Shown here: one piece after another, positions 1 to 8,934 of the stretch
Position numbering within the stretch: the first letter of the stretch is position 1
How the letters are laid out: every line of letters starts with the position of its first letter
From: Marinomonas aquimarina
GTDB lineage: Bacteria; Pseudomonadota; Gammaproteobacteria; Pseudomonadales; Marinomonadaceae
Length of the DNA: 64,000 bases
Assembly (NCBI RefSeq): GCF_900089755.1
Contig: NZ_FLOC01000001.1
Location: forward strand, 310,001-374,000
Direction: 5' to 3'
The notes under the pieces: model-generated
Databases searched by the model: none
Told to the model about the DNA's origin: nothing
What the model saw: only the letters and a program-made list of their open reading frames with translations
Translations under genes and position numbers: made by a program

Positions 1-132
1 GGCATCGTTCATTTCATGCCAATGAAAGCGCTCTTCACGGCTACGTAAGCAGCCTTTGCAGTAGCCCTTGCTACTGGACTCACAAATGCCACGACACGGA
101 CTTTCGATTTGAAAGAGTTCAATCTGCTCCAT
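1..132 (-). CDS. DUF1289 family protein (3' end outside window)
   Basis: Minus-strand reading frame starting at the ATG at 130-132 and open to the window edge, giving the first 44 residues. It contains SPCRGIC, then KGYCKGC and a following SREERFHWHEM. The four-cysteine CxxxC...CxxC layout followed by a Trp/His segment is typical of the short DUF1289 proteins (predicted Fe-S or zinc binding, function unknown). The family is usually only 60-80 residues, so little is missing. It lies 19 bp downstream of the lipoprotein gene on the same strand and may be co-transcribed with it. Function cannot be stated. Confidence 0.75.
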   Translation of the reverse strand, partial: MEQIELFQIESPCRGICESSSKGYCKGCLRSREERFHWHEMNDA

Positions 133-151
133 GCCAGGCTCCTCATTTACA

Positions 152-763
152 TTATGAATCGGTCACTAAACGATAATCGTAAATCTCTTCTGGGGACAAG
201 AAATAAATGCGTTCAGCGGGGGCTGCGTCTAAAGTGAACCAATAAAAACGCTCCGGCACGCCCATTTCTAAGTAGAAGTTTACATAACTGGCATGCACAG
301 GGTCGGCCAGATTAATGGCATCGCCCCAGTTTTGCGTATCACGCCAAGAATGCACGCCCACACCGGCCCCTGCGCCAATGGTTCGCTCCACGCCGCCAAG
401 GAATAAATCTACGCCACCAGACAAAACATAGCCAGTCTGGGCAATGTGCGTATTCAGACCCAAGTGACGAATCATACGAGCGGCTTCCATGGTCGCCAGT
501 TGATCACTGGAGCCCGATACATCCACCAACACCAGGTCGGTGACATTAGGATGTTCACTCAAGGCACGCTTGAGTTGCTGCGGTAAGCGACTATTAAGTA
601 AGCCTGATAAGTAGGCAACATCGTCTTCCACATAAATGAACACTTCTTCGCCCTGTTGCGGCGTTGGCTGAAGGCTTTGTTGTGCTGTATTACTGGAACA
701 CCCAGTCAACATCAGTAACGCGAGGGACATTGCACATAAAACACGAACACTTTGGACCTGCAT
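152..763 (-). CDS. ClpP/crotonase-fold lipoprotein (COG3904-like)
   Basis: About 203 residues. The start at 763 was chosen over an upstream one because an AAGGAG box lies 10 bases before it and translation then begins with a lipoprotein signal ending in LTGC. The mature part resembles COG3904-type periplasmic proteins with a ClpP-like fold: a strand with DLVLVDVSG, then GYVLSGGVDLFLGGVER, whose Ser aligns with the nucleophile position of the family (usually in an SAC context), then GVGVHSW where the catalytic His region sits. SGG replaces the common SAC, so catalysis is uncertain. Role unknown; probably an envelope protein anchored in the outer or inner membrane. Confidence 0.6.
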   Translation of the reverse strand: MQVQSVRVLCAMSLALLMLTGCSSNTAQQSLQPTPQQGEEVFIYVEDDVAYLSGLLNSRLPQQLKRALSEHPNVTDLVLVDVSGSSDQLATMEAARMIRHLGLNTHIAQTGYVLSGGVDLFLGGVERTIGAGAGVGVHSWRDTQNWGDAINLADPVHASYVNFYLEMGVPERFYWFTLDAAPAERIYFLSPEEIYDYRLVTDS

Positions 764-1164
764 TGGCCGATCACTCCTTACTCGGATCACCACTTTGCTT
801 TCGCTACGTATCAATAACACGCTACCTGTAAAGCTTTACGAAATTCTTTACCTAAGCGCAAGAGAAGTCCGCTAATTCTATGCAAAACGTCAGCGTTCCA
901 GCCGTCAAGAAACTGCTAAGGTTTCTCGTCATTGCGTAAAGTTTACCTTAACAAAGCCCTACCCCTGCCATTTGGTACACAGACCACACAAGCTGACAAG
1001 TTATCCGAGCGAGTGGACACTTATAATCACATTAACTATCACTTAGAAACAAGTATAACCATAAGGACTATCTAGCATAGCGCTCAGTAAATTTATAACT
1101 TGACCATATGGATATAAAATCGAGTTATTCCTATTAAAATTTAACCATCTCTCATGGAGGGTTC
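764..1164. promoter_or_regulatory. Intergenic region between divergent genes
   Basis: 400-bp non-coding stretch between the minus-strand lipoprotein and the plus-strand efflux operon, so it should carry two divergent promoters. A perfect small inverted repeat GTAAA-G-TTTAC lies at 936-946 and could be an operator. A TATAAT hexamer occurs at 1022-1027 on the plus strand without a convincing -35 box. No RNA gene is recognisable. Confidence 0.3.
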
Positions 1165-2271
1165 ATGGTACGTCCATTTAAAGGCTTAACGCCGCTGCTG
1201 CTTGCTCTGACCACAACAGGCGTTCTACTAGGCTGTTCAACAGACGAACAGATTGAAACAACAGAAGCGGTCATTCGCCCTGTGAAGCTGTACACCATTG
1301 ATGCCACAGACATCGTCAGTATTCGCCATTTTCCAGCAGAGCTGAAAGCCAGTGATGAGGCCGATTTAGCCTTCCGTGTGGGCGGTCAAGTGACGCAATT
1401 AAATGTCAAAGAAGGGCAACGGGTAGAGCGTGGCCAGCTACTCGCCTCCCTTGATCCAACCGACTACGCTTTACAAGTAGAACTGTCTGAAGCCAATTAC
1501 AAGTTGGCTAAAGCGCAATTTGATCGCATCAAAACCATGCTCGCCAAAAATGCCACCACGCAAGCCCAATTCGACGAAGCCAAAGCCACCCTCGATCAAA
1601 CTGAGAATGCCCTTGAAACAGCCAAAAACCAATTAGGTTACAGTGAGTTACGCGCCCCTTACGATGGTGTGATTGCCTCATTGAGCATCGACAACTACGA
1701 ATATGTGGGCGCCACACAAACGATCCTGCACATTCAAAACATAGAGCAAATGGATGTGGAGTTTCAGATCCCTGAGCGTCTAGTGGCCAACATTCAGAAA
1801 GTCGCCTTGCAATACCATCCGCAGGTAAGCATCGATGCCGTACCGTCACAAGTGTTTGAAGCGGCTTATAAAGAGCACCGTACCAGCCCAGATGTGACCA
1901 CCAAATCCTACGACGCCACCCTCTCGTTATTGAATACCGAAGATACGCCCATCAATTTACTGCCAGGCATGACCGCCACCGTCGACTTAGACATTAGCCA
2001 AATCAGCGGCAAACCGACGCATATCACCGTCCCTATCGAAGCGGTGATGCGTCGCCAGACCAGCACTGGGGATAGCCAAAGTGTGGTGTGGGTGTTTAAC
2101 CCGGAACAAGGGAGCGTAACGCCACGAGAAGTGACGCTTGGCGACATGACCCAAAACAGCATTGAAATCTTGACTGGCTTAGCCCCTGGCGAGCAAGTGG
2201 TCGCGGCAGGAGTACACGATTTAACTCCAGACCTTAAAGTGCGCCCTTGGACACGTGAGCGAGGTATCTAA
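1165..2271 (+). CDS. RND efflux periplasmic adaptor (membrane fusion) lipoprotein
   Basis: 368 residues, starting at an ATG preceded by GGAGG. It opens with a lipoprotein signal (LLGC at about 21-24). The body has the standard adaptor order: lipoyl half-motif (GGQVTQLNVKEGQRVERGQLLASLD), a short coiled-coil hairpin at about 105-150, the second lipoyl half (LRAPYDGVIA), then beta-barrel and membrane-proximal domains ending in GLAPGEQVVAAG. The permease starts within a few bases of its stop, so the pair forms an operon; no outer-membrane channel gene is adjacent, so a TolC-like protein elsewhere is expected. Substrate unknown. Confidence 0.9.
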   Translation: MVRPFKGLTPLLLALTTTGVLLGCSTDEQIETTEAVIRPVKLYTIDATDIVSIRHFPAELKASDEADLAFRVGGQVTQLNVKEGQRVERGQLLASLDPTDYALQVELSEANYKLAKAQFDRIKTMLAKNATTQAQFDEAKATLDQTENALETAKNQLGYSELRAPYDGVIASLSIDNYEYVGATQTILHIQNIEQMDVEFQIPERLVANIQKVALQYHPQVSIDAVPSQVFEAAYKEHRTSPDVTTKSYDATLSLLNTEDTPINLLPGMTATVDLDISQISGKPTHITVPIEAVMRRQTSTGDSQSVVWVFNPEQGSVTPREVTLGDMTQNSIEILTGLAPGEQVVAAGVHDLTPDLKVRPWTRERGI

Positions 2272-2272
2272 G

Positions 2273-5200
2273 TTGAATATTGCTGGCTATTTTATCGAGC
2301 GCAAAGTCTCCAGTTGGCTGGTGACCTTGATTCTCCTCATTGGTGGTGCCCTCGCCTTTACCAATTTGGGTCAATTGGAAGACCCTGAATTTACCATCAA
2401 AGACGCCCTTGTGATCACCCATTATGCAGGCGCCAGTCCCGAGCAAGTGGAAGAGGAAGTCACCTACCCGATTGAGCTAGAACTACAGAATTTGCCCTAT
2501 GTCGATGAGATCAAATCGACTTCTAAGGAAGGCTATTCCAAGGTTCAGATCACCATCAAAGACACTTACCGCGCCCAAGAGTTAAAGCAAATATGGGACG
2601 AGGTACGTAAGAAGATCCGTGATATGCAGGGCCAATTCCCTGTCGGCGTGGCCAACCCCATTGTGGTGGACGATTTTGGCGATGTCTATGGCGTGATGCT
2701 GGCCGTCCACGGAGAGGGCTATCCCTATAAAGACCTAGAAAACTACGTGGATTACGTTAAACGTGAGTTGGTACTGGTTGATGGCGTCGCCAAGGTAGAA
2801 GTGGCCGCCGAGCAGTCAGAACAAGTCACGATTGAGATTTCTCGCTCTAAGCTTGCCACCATGGGCGTCTCTCCCAGTCAGTTGCAAAACCTGTTGGCGA
2901 ACCAGAATATCGTCTCCAATGCCGGCAAGGTACAAGTGGGATCAGATTACATTCGTATCAGCCCGACCGGAGAATTTAACGATATTTCCGAGCTGGAGAA
3001 TCTCACGGTCGGTACACCAGGGGATGGTAACCTGATTCGCTTAAGCGATGTGGCGAGCATCAAGCGTGAGTACCAAGACCCACAGACCCATATGGTCAAT
3101 TTTAATGGTGCCAGCTCTCTGTTATTGGGCATTTCCTTTAGCAATAACGTCAATGTAGTCGATGTCGGAAAACACATTGAGCAGCGTTTGTACGAACTGG
3201 AATACCAGCAGCCGATTGGCATCAGCATGGATACCGTCTACTTCCAATCAAAAGAAGTAGAAAAATCCGTGACCGATTTCTTATCCAACCTCGCGGCAGC
3301 CGTGGGCATCGTTATTCTAGTACTACTGGTGTTTATGGGCGTGCGCTCAGGCATCTTGATTGGCCTAATCTTGCTGTTGACCATCCTTGGCACCTTTATT
3401 GTCATGGATTACTTCAACATCAACCTACAGCGTATTTCCTTAGGCGGCTTGATCATTGCCCTCGGGATGCTGGTGGACAACGCCATCGTGGTCACGGAAG
3501 GCATCTTGATTGGCTTACACAAGGGCCAAAGCAAATTTGCCGCCGCATCAGGGGTGGTCAAACAAACCAAATGGCCGCTGTTGGGTGCCACTGTTATCGC
3601 GGTCACGGCGTTCGCGCCCATTGGCCTCTCTCCGGACTCAGTGGGTGAATTTGTCGGCTCCCTGTTCTACGTACTGCTGATCTCACTGATGCTCAGCTGG
3701 GTCACTGCGATTACCTTGACGCCTTTCTTCTGTGATTTGTTCTTCAAAGAAAACAAGGAGGCCATGAATGCCGAAGAAGAGCAGGACCCTTACCAAGGTT
3801 TCCTATTTGTGGGCTACAAGTGGCTGCTAGACAAAGCCATGCATTTTCGCTGGCTCACGGTGCTGGGTTTAGTCGGCGCCCTACTGGTGTCTGGTTGGGC
3901 GTTCCAGTTTGTTAAACAAGCGTTTTTCCCGCCTTCCACCACGCCGATGTTCTACCTCGACATCAATCTACCGGAAGGCACACACATCAATAGCACCTAC
4001 GCTAAGGTTAATGAAATCGAAGCCGACCTGCTGGGTGACGAACGTATTGAGTTTATCACCAGTACCACAGGACAAGGTGCGCTGCGCTTTATGCTGACCT
4101 ATGAAGCCACACAAACGGACAGCAGCTACGCCCAGTTTATTGTACGAACCAAGTCAGGGGACGACATTCCAGCGCTGATGGAAGAAATCTATCAGTTAAT
4201 GTCGAACAAATACCCTGAGGTTGAGTTCAAACTACAGCGTTTGCAGTTAGGTCCTGCCACCGGAGCGAAGATTGAAGCCCGTTTTAGTGGCCCTGATCCG
4301 CAGGTGTTGCGTCAGCTGAGTGCCAAAGTACAGGACATTTATCGTGCCGATGGCGGCTTAGAAAACATTAAGGACGACTGGCGCCAACCGGTCAAAGTAC
4401 TGCGTCCGATCTTTAATGATGCTCAGGCGCGTCGTTTGGGAATCAATAAAAGCGATCTCGATGAAGTGCTGTTGACCAACTTTACTGGCTCTGAAATCGG
4501 AACTTATCGTGACGGAACCGATCTATTACCTATCATTCAGACAGTGCCCGAAAATGAGCGCGTGTCGATTGATCAGGTGCGCGATCTGCAGATTTACAGC
4601 CCAGCGAGTGGCGCGTATGTCTCAGTGTCGAACCTAGTGGACGGATTTGAAACCGTTTGGGAAGACCCCATTATTGAGCGCCGCGACCGTAAGCGGACCA
4701 TCACGGTCAAAGCGGACCCCTTGATTCTCGGGGACGAAACCGCCATGGCAGTGTTCAGCCGTATCCGAGCAAAAGTGGAAGCCCTTCCTTTATCGCCCGG
4801 ATATAGCATGGAATGGGGGGGAGAATATGAAAGTAGTACGGATGCGCAAGCAAACATCTTTACGTCACTTCCCATGGGCTATCTGTTCATGTTTATTATT
4901 ACTATATTATTGTTTAACTCCGTGCGCGTACCATTAGTGATTTGGTTCTGCGTGCCGCTGGCCCTTATCGGTGTGTCCTCTGGACTCTTGATCATGGATG
5001 CCGCCTTTAGCTTCATGGCATTGTTAGGCTTTTTAAGTCTCTCTGGCATGATCGTTAAAAACGGTATAGTGCTGGCAGACCAAATCAATTTCGAACTCGC
5101 ACAAGGAACGGAAACCTACGAGGCGATCTTCAAATCAGCAGTCAGTCGTGTTCGTCCTGTTTGTATGGCAGCGATCACTACTATCCTTGGGATGGTACCA

Positions 5201-5350
5201 CTGCTTTATGATGCATTTTTTGAAGGTATGGCGGTGGTCATCGCGTTTGGCTTAGGCTTTGCGACGATTCTAACCCTGATCGCAGTACCGGTGTTTTACG
5301 CCATTTTGCATCGCGTGAAGTATCGTAAAAAGAGCGATTTTGACCGCTAA
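2273..5350 (+). CDS. RND efflux inner-membrane permease
   Basis: About 1025 residues, the usual size for HAE1/AcrB-type RND pumps. I prefer the TTG at 2273 because GAGG lies 8 bases before it and the protein then begins NIAGYFIERKVSSW, as in this subfamily; a GTG at 2255 inside the adaptor gene is the alternative. Seen: N-terminal TM1, a first periplasmic domain with porter repeats, TM2-6 including the GMLVDNAIVVTEG segment of TM4 (with the conserved Asp relay residues), a second periplasmic domain, and TM8-12 with SLSGMIVKNGIVLADQI. It is driven by the proton gradient. A LysR gene follows on the same strand and may control the pump. Confidence 0.9.
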   Translation: MNIAGYFIERKVSSWLVTLILLIGGALAFTNLGQLEDPEFTIKDALVITHYAGASPEQVEEEVTYPIELELQNLPYVDEIKSTSKEGYSKVQITIKDTYRAQELKQIWDEVRKKIRDMQGQFPVGVANPIVVDDFGDVYGVMLAVHGEGYPYKDLENYVDYVKRELVLVDGVAKVEVAAEQSEQVTIEISRSKLATMGVSPSQLQNLLANQNIVSNAGKVQVGSDYIRISPTGEFNDISELENLTVGTPGDGNLIRLSDVASIKREYQDPQTHMVNFNGASSLLLGISFSNNVNVVDVGKHIEQRLYELEYQQPIGISMDTVYFQSKEVEKSVTDFLSNLAAAVGIVILVLLVFMGVRSGILIGLILLLTILGTFIVMDYFNINLQRISLGGLIIALGMLVDNAIVVTEGILIGLHKGQSKFAAASGVVKQTKWPLLGATVIAVTAFAPIGLSPDSVGEFVGSLFYVLLISLMLSWVTAITLTPFFCDLFFKENKEAMNAEEEQDPYQGFLFVGYKWLLDKAMHFRWLTVLGLVGALLVSGWAFQFVKQAFFPPSTTPMFYLDINLPEGTHINSTYAKVNEIEADLLGDERIEFITSTTGQGALRFMLTYEATQTDSSYAQFIVRTKSGDDIPALMEEIYQLMSNKYPEVEFKLQRLQLGPATGAKIEARFSGPDPQVLRQLSAKVQDIYRADGGLENIKDDWRQPVKVLRPIFNDAQARRLGINKSDLDEVLLTNFTGSEIGTYRDGTDLLPIIQTVPENERVSIDQVRDLQIYSPASGAYVSVSNLVDGFETVWEDPIIERRDRKRTITVKADPLILGDETAMAVFSRIRAKVEALPLSPGYSMEWGGEYESSTDAQANIFTSLPMGYLFMFIITILLFNSVRVPLVIWFCVPLALIGVSSGLLIMDAAFSFMALLGFLSLSGMIVKNGIVLADQINFELAQGTETYEAIFKSAVSRVRPVCMAAITTILGMVPLLYDAFFEGMAVVIAFGLGFATILTLIAVPVFYAILHRVKYRKKSDFDR

Positions 5351-5364
5351 AATCGCGCACAAAT

Positions 5365-5388
5365 GCCTCGCTCTCCTGAGGGCGAGGC
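5365..5388 (+). terminator. Near-perfect hairpin between permease and LysR gene
   Basis: GCCTCGC (5365-5371) pairs with GCGAGGC (5382-5388), with a further CTC/GAG inside, making an almost fully paired 24-nt palindrome 15 bases after the permease stop. There is no U-run, so it is either a weak terminator, an attenuator or an operator for the following LysR gene. Confidence 0.4.
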
Positions 5389-5404
5389 GATATGGATTGA
5401 ATTT

Positions 5405-6376
5405 ATGCAGATTGATGATTTACTAAAACTCGATATCAAACTCTTGGTGTCATTTGAAGTCATACTGGAAGAGTGCAGCGTGTCACGCGCGGCCGAACGA
5501 CTTGGTGTGACCCAACCCGCTCTCAGTAAGTCGTTACAGCGTTTAAGGGAATTATTCAAAGATCCGCTGTTTACTCGCCAAGCCTATGGCTTAAGCCCGA
5601 CCTCTCGTGCCTATGAATTGCATGAGCAAATCACGCCAATCTTGGGCTCTATGTCGAACCTGCTGCAGCCAAGTCATTTTGATCAAGGCACCCTGAAGCG
5701 TCGCTTCAGCATCAAAGCTGATGAAGAGTTGTTACTGACGTTTATTGAACCCCTACTGGCCATGCTTCATTACCAAGCGCCAAACATTCGTCTCACCAGC
5801 AGTAACTGGAGTGACGATGGTTACGATGACTTGGTAAATGGTGTTGACCTCGGCATTATTAACGCCGAATCGACCCCGAATAACATCCGTAGCAAGATGG
5901 TAGGCAGCATGGATGGTTGCGTTATCCTTAGTGAAGCTCACCCACTCTACTACAAAGACGAAGTGACTTTAAAAGAGCTGCTGGAACACAAAATTGTGGT
6001 GTTCAACATTCGTAACTTCCAGAGTGCCACCACCAGTGTCACCATCGAGAAGCTAGAGCAATTGGGCTATGTCATCGAGCCAAAGATCGAAACCGACAGC
6101 ATCGCGGTCACCGCGGAAGCAGTCAAACGAGGTATGGCCCTGATTGGCTCAGCACAGCTAGGTGACCTGTTCCAAAACATCTCGTGTCGCGACAACTACA
6201 CCTCGATCAAGGTCTTACCACTGCCTGCCGATGCCGTTGAGGCCGATCCTTACCATGGCCGACACCCAGTGCAAATCTGTTGGCACGAACGCTATGACAA
6301 AGATCCCGCGCATCGTTGGTTCCGTGAGCAAATTGCCACCTTTATGCAATCGTCACCTTGGGTACACAACGAGTAA
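5405..6376 (+). CDS. LysR-family transcriptional regulator
   Basis: 323 residues from the ATG at 5405. The N-terminal winged helix-turn-helix is clear (residues about 10-65: FEVILEECSVSRAAERLGV, then QPALSKSLQRLRE and LFTR). The rest is a periplasmic-binding-protein-like effector domain (YxDLVNGVDLGIIN, a hinge, and a second lobe ending in HPVQICWHERYDKDPAHRW). The dimerisation linker and spacing fit the NodD/LeuO side of the family. It lies in the same orientation right after the efflux pair, unusual for a LysR regulator of a divergent target, so the target could be the upstream pump or something remote. Closed by a strong terminator. Confidence 0.88.
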   Translation: MQIDDLLKLDIKLLVSFEVILEECSVSRAAERLGVTQPALSKSLQRLRELFKDPLFTRQAYGLSPTSRAYELHEQITPILGSMSNLLQPSHFDQGTLKRRFSIKADEELLLTFIEPLLAMLHYQAPNIRLTSSNWSDDGYDDLVNGVDLGIINAESTPNNIRSKMVGSMDGCVILSEAHPLYYKDEVTLKELLEHKIVVFNIRNFQSATTSVTIEKLEQLGYVIEPKIETDSIAVTAEAVKRGMALIGSAQLGDLFQNISCRDNYTSIKVLPLPADAVEADPYHGRHPVQICWHERYDKDPAHRWFREQIATFMQSSPWVHNE

Positions 6377-6389
6377 CGCTAGAAACACG

Positions 6390-6426
6390 AAAGGGCGATG
6401 GCAGGTAGCTGCCACCGCCCTTTTTC
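6390..6426 (+). terminator. Bidirectional intrinsic terminator
   Basis: AAAGGGCG-A-TGGCAG / CTGCCA-C-CGCCCTTT arms flank a 4-nt loop, with T-runs at both ends. It sits between the convergent LysR and DUF1653 genes and serves both. Confidence 0.85.
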
Positions 6427-6438
6427 TTAAGCACTCAA

Positions 6439-6672
6439 TTAGTTCTCAATCTGCGCTCGAATCCAGTCAAAGCGTGGAATCGTTTCGCCTTCAATCTCAA
6501 CGCTTTCTAGAAACATGGTTTTTGGTCGTACCCACCAACCGTAATCCCCGTACAGGGCTTGATACATCACCATTTCTTCATCGGTTTCACTGTGTCGTAC
6601 GACGCGCTCGACCCAGTATTCAGCCCCTTTGTAGTGACGGTATACACCAGGTTTGATCGTTGCTTTTTTCAT
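6439..6672 (-). CDS. DUF1653 family protein
   Basis: 77 residues. Two ATGs are adjacent; the second (6672) has the better distance (6 nt) from AGG. KPGVYRHYKGAEYWV at the start, followed by the MVMYQALYGDYGWWVRP segment, is the DUF1653 signature: a small beta-rich domain found alone or fused to hydrolases, of unknown function. Convergent with the LysR gene across the terminator, and divergent from the arginine operon. No membrane segment or signal peptide. Confidence 0.8.
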   Translation of the reverse strand: MKKATIKPGVYRHYKGAEYWVERVVRHSETDEEMVMYQALYGDYGWWVRPKTMFLESVEIEGETIPRFDWIRAQIEN

Positions 6673-6762
6673 CATTTACCTAAATTCGACTTGAAATGTC
6701 CCAGTTATTGAACGCTAGGTCGCAATTACGAAACTTGACCTCTGTCTCTACTGCGCACCATT

Positions 6763-6783
6763 GACGATAATAATTCTATTGTC
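6763..6783. promoter_or_regulatory. Candidate operator upstream of the arginine operon
   Basis: An imperfect palindrome, GACgATA - 7 nt - TATtGTC, ends 23 bases before the aruF start. Its position suits an operator for an arginine-responsive regulator (ArgR in pseudomonads), but the sequence is not a clear match to a known ArgR box. Confidence 0.3.
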
Positions 6784-6806
6784 CGCTTATGCCAAAGGAG
6801 CGTCTA

Positions 6807-7820
6807 GTGTATTTAGTCAGACCCGCTGATTTTCCTGATTTACCCGCTTTGGAACGCCTAGCGCGTCAAGCAGGCATCGGTATCACGAACTTCCCAGCAA
6901 ATCGCGAGCGCCTGAATGACAAGATTGCCGCGTCGCGTCAATCCCTGCTCAGCGATGTGGTGCAACCTGGTAATGAGTCCTACCTGTTCGTCATGGTCGA
7001 GCAAACCAGCCAAACCATCGTTGGCACCTGTTCCATCGACGCGATGGTCGGTGTGGATGCGCCCTTTTACAGCTATCGTATCGATGACGTAGTGCATGCT
7101 TCTCCTCAGCTGCAAATACACAACCGCGTGCCGGCGCTTTTTCTCTGTCATGACTACAGTGGTACGACTCGACTGAGTTCATTGGTACTCGATCAAGAGC
7201 ATCAAAACGCAGAAGCCTTGGCCATATTATCACGCGCACGCCTACTGTTTATTGCTCGACACCCAGACCGCTTTACGTCGAAGATCTTTGCCGAGATTCG
7301 TGGCGAAAGCGATCACAAAGGCTACTCGCCTTTTTGGGAAGCGCTGGGGCGACATTTCTTCAGTATGGATTTTAAGAAAGCCGATTACCTATCAGGGATC
7401 AGTAATAAACACTTTATCGCTGAACTGATGCCGCGCTACCCCATTTATGTGCCGACCCTACCAGAAGACGCGCAAGACGTGATTGGCGTGTTCCACCCTG
7501 ACTCCGAAAAAGTTGCCAATATATTGCTCGACGAAGGTTTCGTGTTTCGCGATTACGTCGATATTTTTGATGCCGGCCCAACGATTGAAGCGCGCGTACA
7601 AGATCTCAAAACCGTGACCCAACAGCGCCAAGGCAAAGCCTTATTCGATCCCAATTTCGATCATAACGAGCACTATTTAATCGCTGCCGGACACTTACAT
7701 GATTTTCGCGTGACCTGCGCCGAGGCCGAACCACAGGTGGCTGGATTGGTCATGGATAACGAGATTCAGGACACCATGAGTATTCACTCAGGTAGCCTCA
7801 TTCAATGGTCTAAACTGTAA
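6807..7820 (+). CDS. aruF: Arginine N-succinyltransferase, alpha subunit (AruF)
   Basis: 337 residues from a GTG start. AAAGGAG six bases before this GTG, and the start YLVRPADFPDLPALERLA, decide it against an upstream ATG at 6789. The enzyme transfers succinate from succinyl-CoA to arginine, the first step of the arginine succinyltransferase (AST) pathway. It shows the AST/GNAT-like pattern: R-P-A-D start, GNESYLFVMVE, IVGTCSIDAMVGVDAPFYSYR, a FAEIRGESDHKGYSPFWEALGRHFF block, and FIAELMPRYPIY. As in Pseudomonas, two homologous subunits are encoded in tandem (next gene about 50% alike by eye). First gene of a four-gene operon. Confidence 0.92.
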   Translation: MYLVRPADFPDLPALERLARQAGIGITNFPANRERLNDKIAASRQSLLSDVVQPGNESYLFVMVEQTSQTIVGTCSIDAMVGVDAPFYSYRIDDVVHASPQLQIHNRVPALFLCHDYSGTTRLSSLVLDQEHQNAEALAILSRARLLFIARHPDRFTSKIFAEIRGESDHKGYSPFWEALGRHFFSMDFKKADYLSGISNKHFIAELMPRYPIYVPTLPEDAQDVIGVFHPDSEKVANILLDEGFVFRDYVDIFDAGPTIEARVQDLKTVTQQRQGKALFDPNFDHNEHYLIAAGHLHDFRVTCAEAEPQVAGLVMDNEIQDTMSIHSGSLIQWSKL

Positions 7821-7875
7821 TGAACAAGGCGTTCTTTCCCGCGCCCCTGTACGAAGTATTAAGAGGAACACTGCT

Positions 7876-8919
7876 ATGATGGTCATACGTTCTATTCGCC
7901 AAGATGACTTAAAAGAGCTTTATCGTCTCGCAGCACTAACGGGCGTCGGTTTTACTTCCCTAGTCGCCGACGAGGACATTCTGACACGCAAAATCGCCTT
8001 GTCTGAGCGCTCTTTTCAAAAAGAAACCATCCCCGCTCCAGGAGACGAGTCCTACTTATTTGTCCTAGAAGATACCGCAACGGGCACCATTGTTGGCACC
8101 TCAGGCCTGCTCGCCGCTGTCGGCTTAGATGAACCCTTCTACAGCTATCACCTAGGGACGATCACCCATTCGTCACGGGAGCTGGGCATTCACAATATTC
8201 ACCCAACCCTGATCCTCAACAACGATTTCACCGGACTCAGTGAAGTCTGCACCTTGTTCTTACAAGAAGACTATCGCCACTCGCGCAACGGTCAACTGTT
8301 ATCGAAATGCCGCTTTATGTTTTTGGCGCAATTCCCTGAACGCTTCGATGAAAAGATCTTTGCCGAAATGCGCGGCTTCTGTGATGAGCAAGGGATTTCG
8401 CCACTGTGGGAAAGTCTCGGCCGCCAGTTCTTCTCCATCGACTTTGAACGTGCCGATGAATTGACCGCCCAAGGCAACAAACAGTTTATCGCTGAGCTAA
8501 TGCCAAACAACCCAGTGTACGTGAACCTACTGCCACCAGACGCGCGCGATGTATTGGGTAAGGTGCACCCAAAAACAGAACCTGCGCGCCGTTTGCTAGA
8601 GCAAGAAGGCTTCCGTTATGAGAATTACGTCGACATTTTTGACGGCGGCCCAACCCTTGAAGCGCGTGTTGAAGACATTCGTGCGGTGCGTGATAGCCGT
8701 CTGGTACTGGCGACGATTGGCCAACCGAAAAACCTGGGGGATGGACTGCACTACCTGGTCTCCAACGCCAAACTTGAGGACTTCCGTTGTATTTTGATCC
8801 AGCGTTCTTCGCCACCTGGCAGCGGTTTGGTATTAAGCCAAGAAGAAGCCGATGCCCTGCTAGTGCATCACAAAGAGCCAGTTCGTATTGTCGAACTGCT
8901 GCCACACACTCGCCACTAA
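7876..8919 (+). CDS. aruG: Arginine N-succinyltransferase, beta subunit (AruG)
   Basis: 347 residues; AGAGGA precedes the ATG. It is a paralogue of the gene before, with the same blocks: RSIRQDDLKELYRLAALTG at the start, GDESYLFVLEDTATGTIVGTSGL, EPFYSYHLG, FAEMRGFCDEQGISPLWESLGRQFF and FIAELMPNNPVYVNLLP. In pseudomonads AruF and AruG form a heteromeric arginine/ornithine succinyltransferase, whereas enteric bacteria have a single AstA. Spacing to aruF (55 bp) and astD (15 bp) shows one transcription unit. Confidence 0.92.
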   Translation: MMVIRSIRQDDLKELYRLAALTGVGFTSLVADEDILTRKIALSERSFQKETIPAPGDESYLFVLEDTATGTIVGTSGLLAAVGLDEPFYSYHLGTITHSSRELGIHNIHPTLILNNDFTGLSEVCTLFLQEDYRHSRNGQLLSKCRFMFLAQFPERFDEKIFAEMRGFCDEQGISPLWESLGRQFFSIDFERADELTAQGNKQFIAELMPNNPVYVNLLPPDARDVLGKVHPKTEPARRLLEQEGFRYENYVDIFDGGPTLEARVEDIRAVRDSRLVLATIGQPKNLGDGLHYLVSNAKLEDFRCILIQRSSPPGSGLVLSQEEADALLVHHKEPVRIVELLPHTRH

Positions 8920-8934
8920 GGTAAGGAGCAAGCG

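Noticed and set aside
6162..6656. 164-codon frame overlapping the LysR end and DUF1653
   Set aside because: It overlaps two supported genes and a strong terminator and has no family resemblance.
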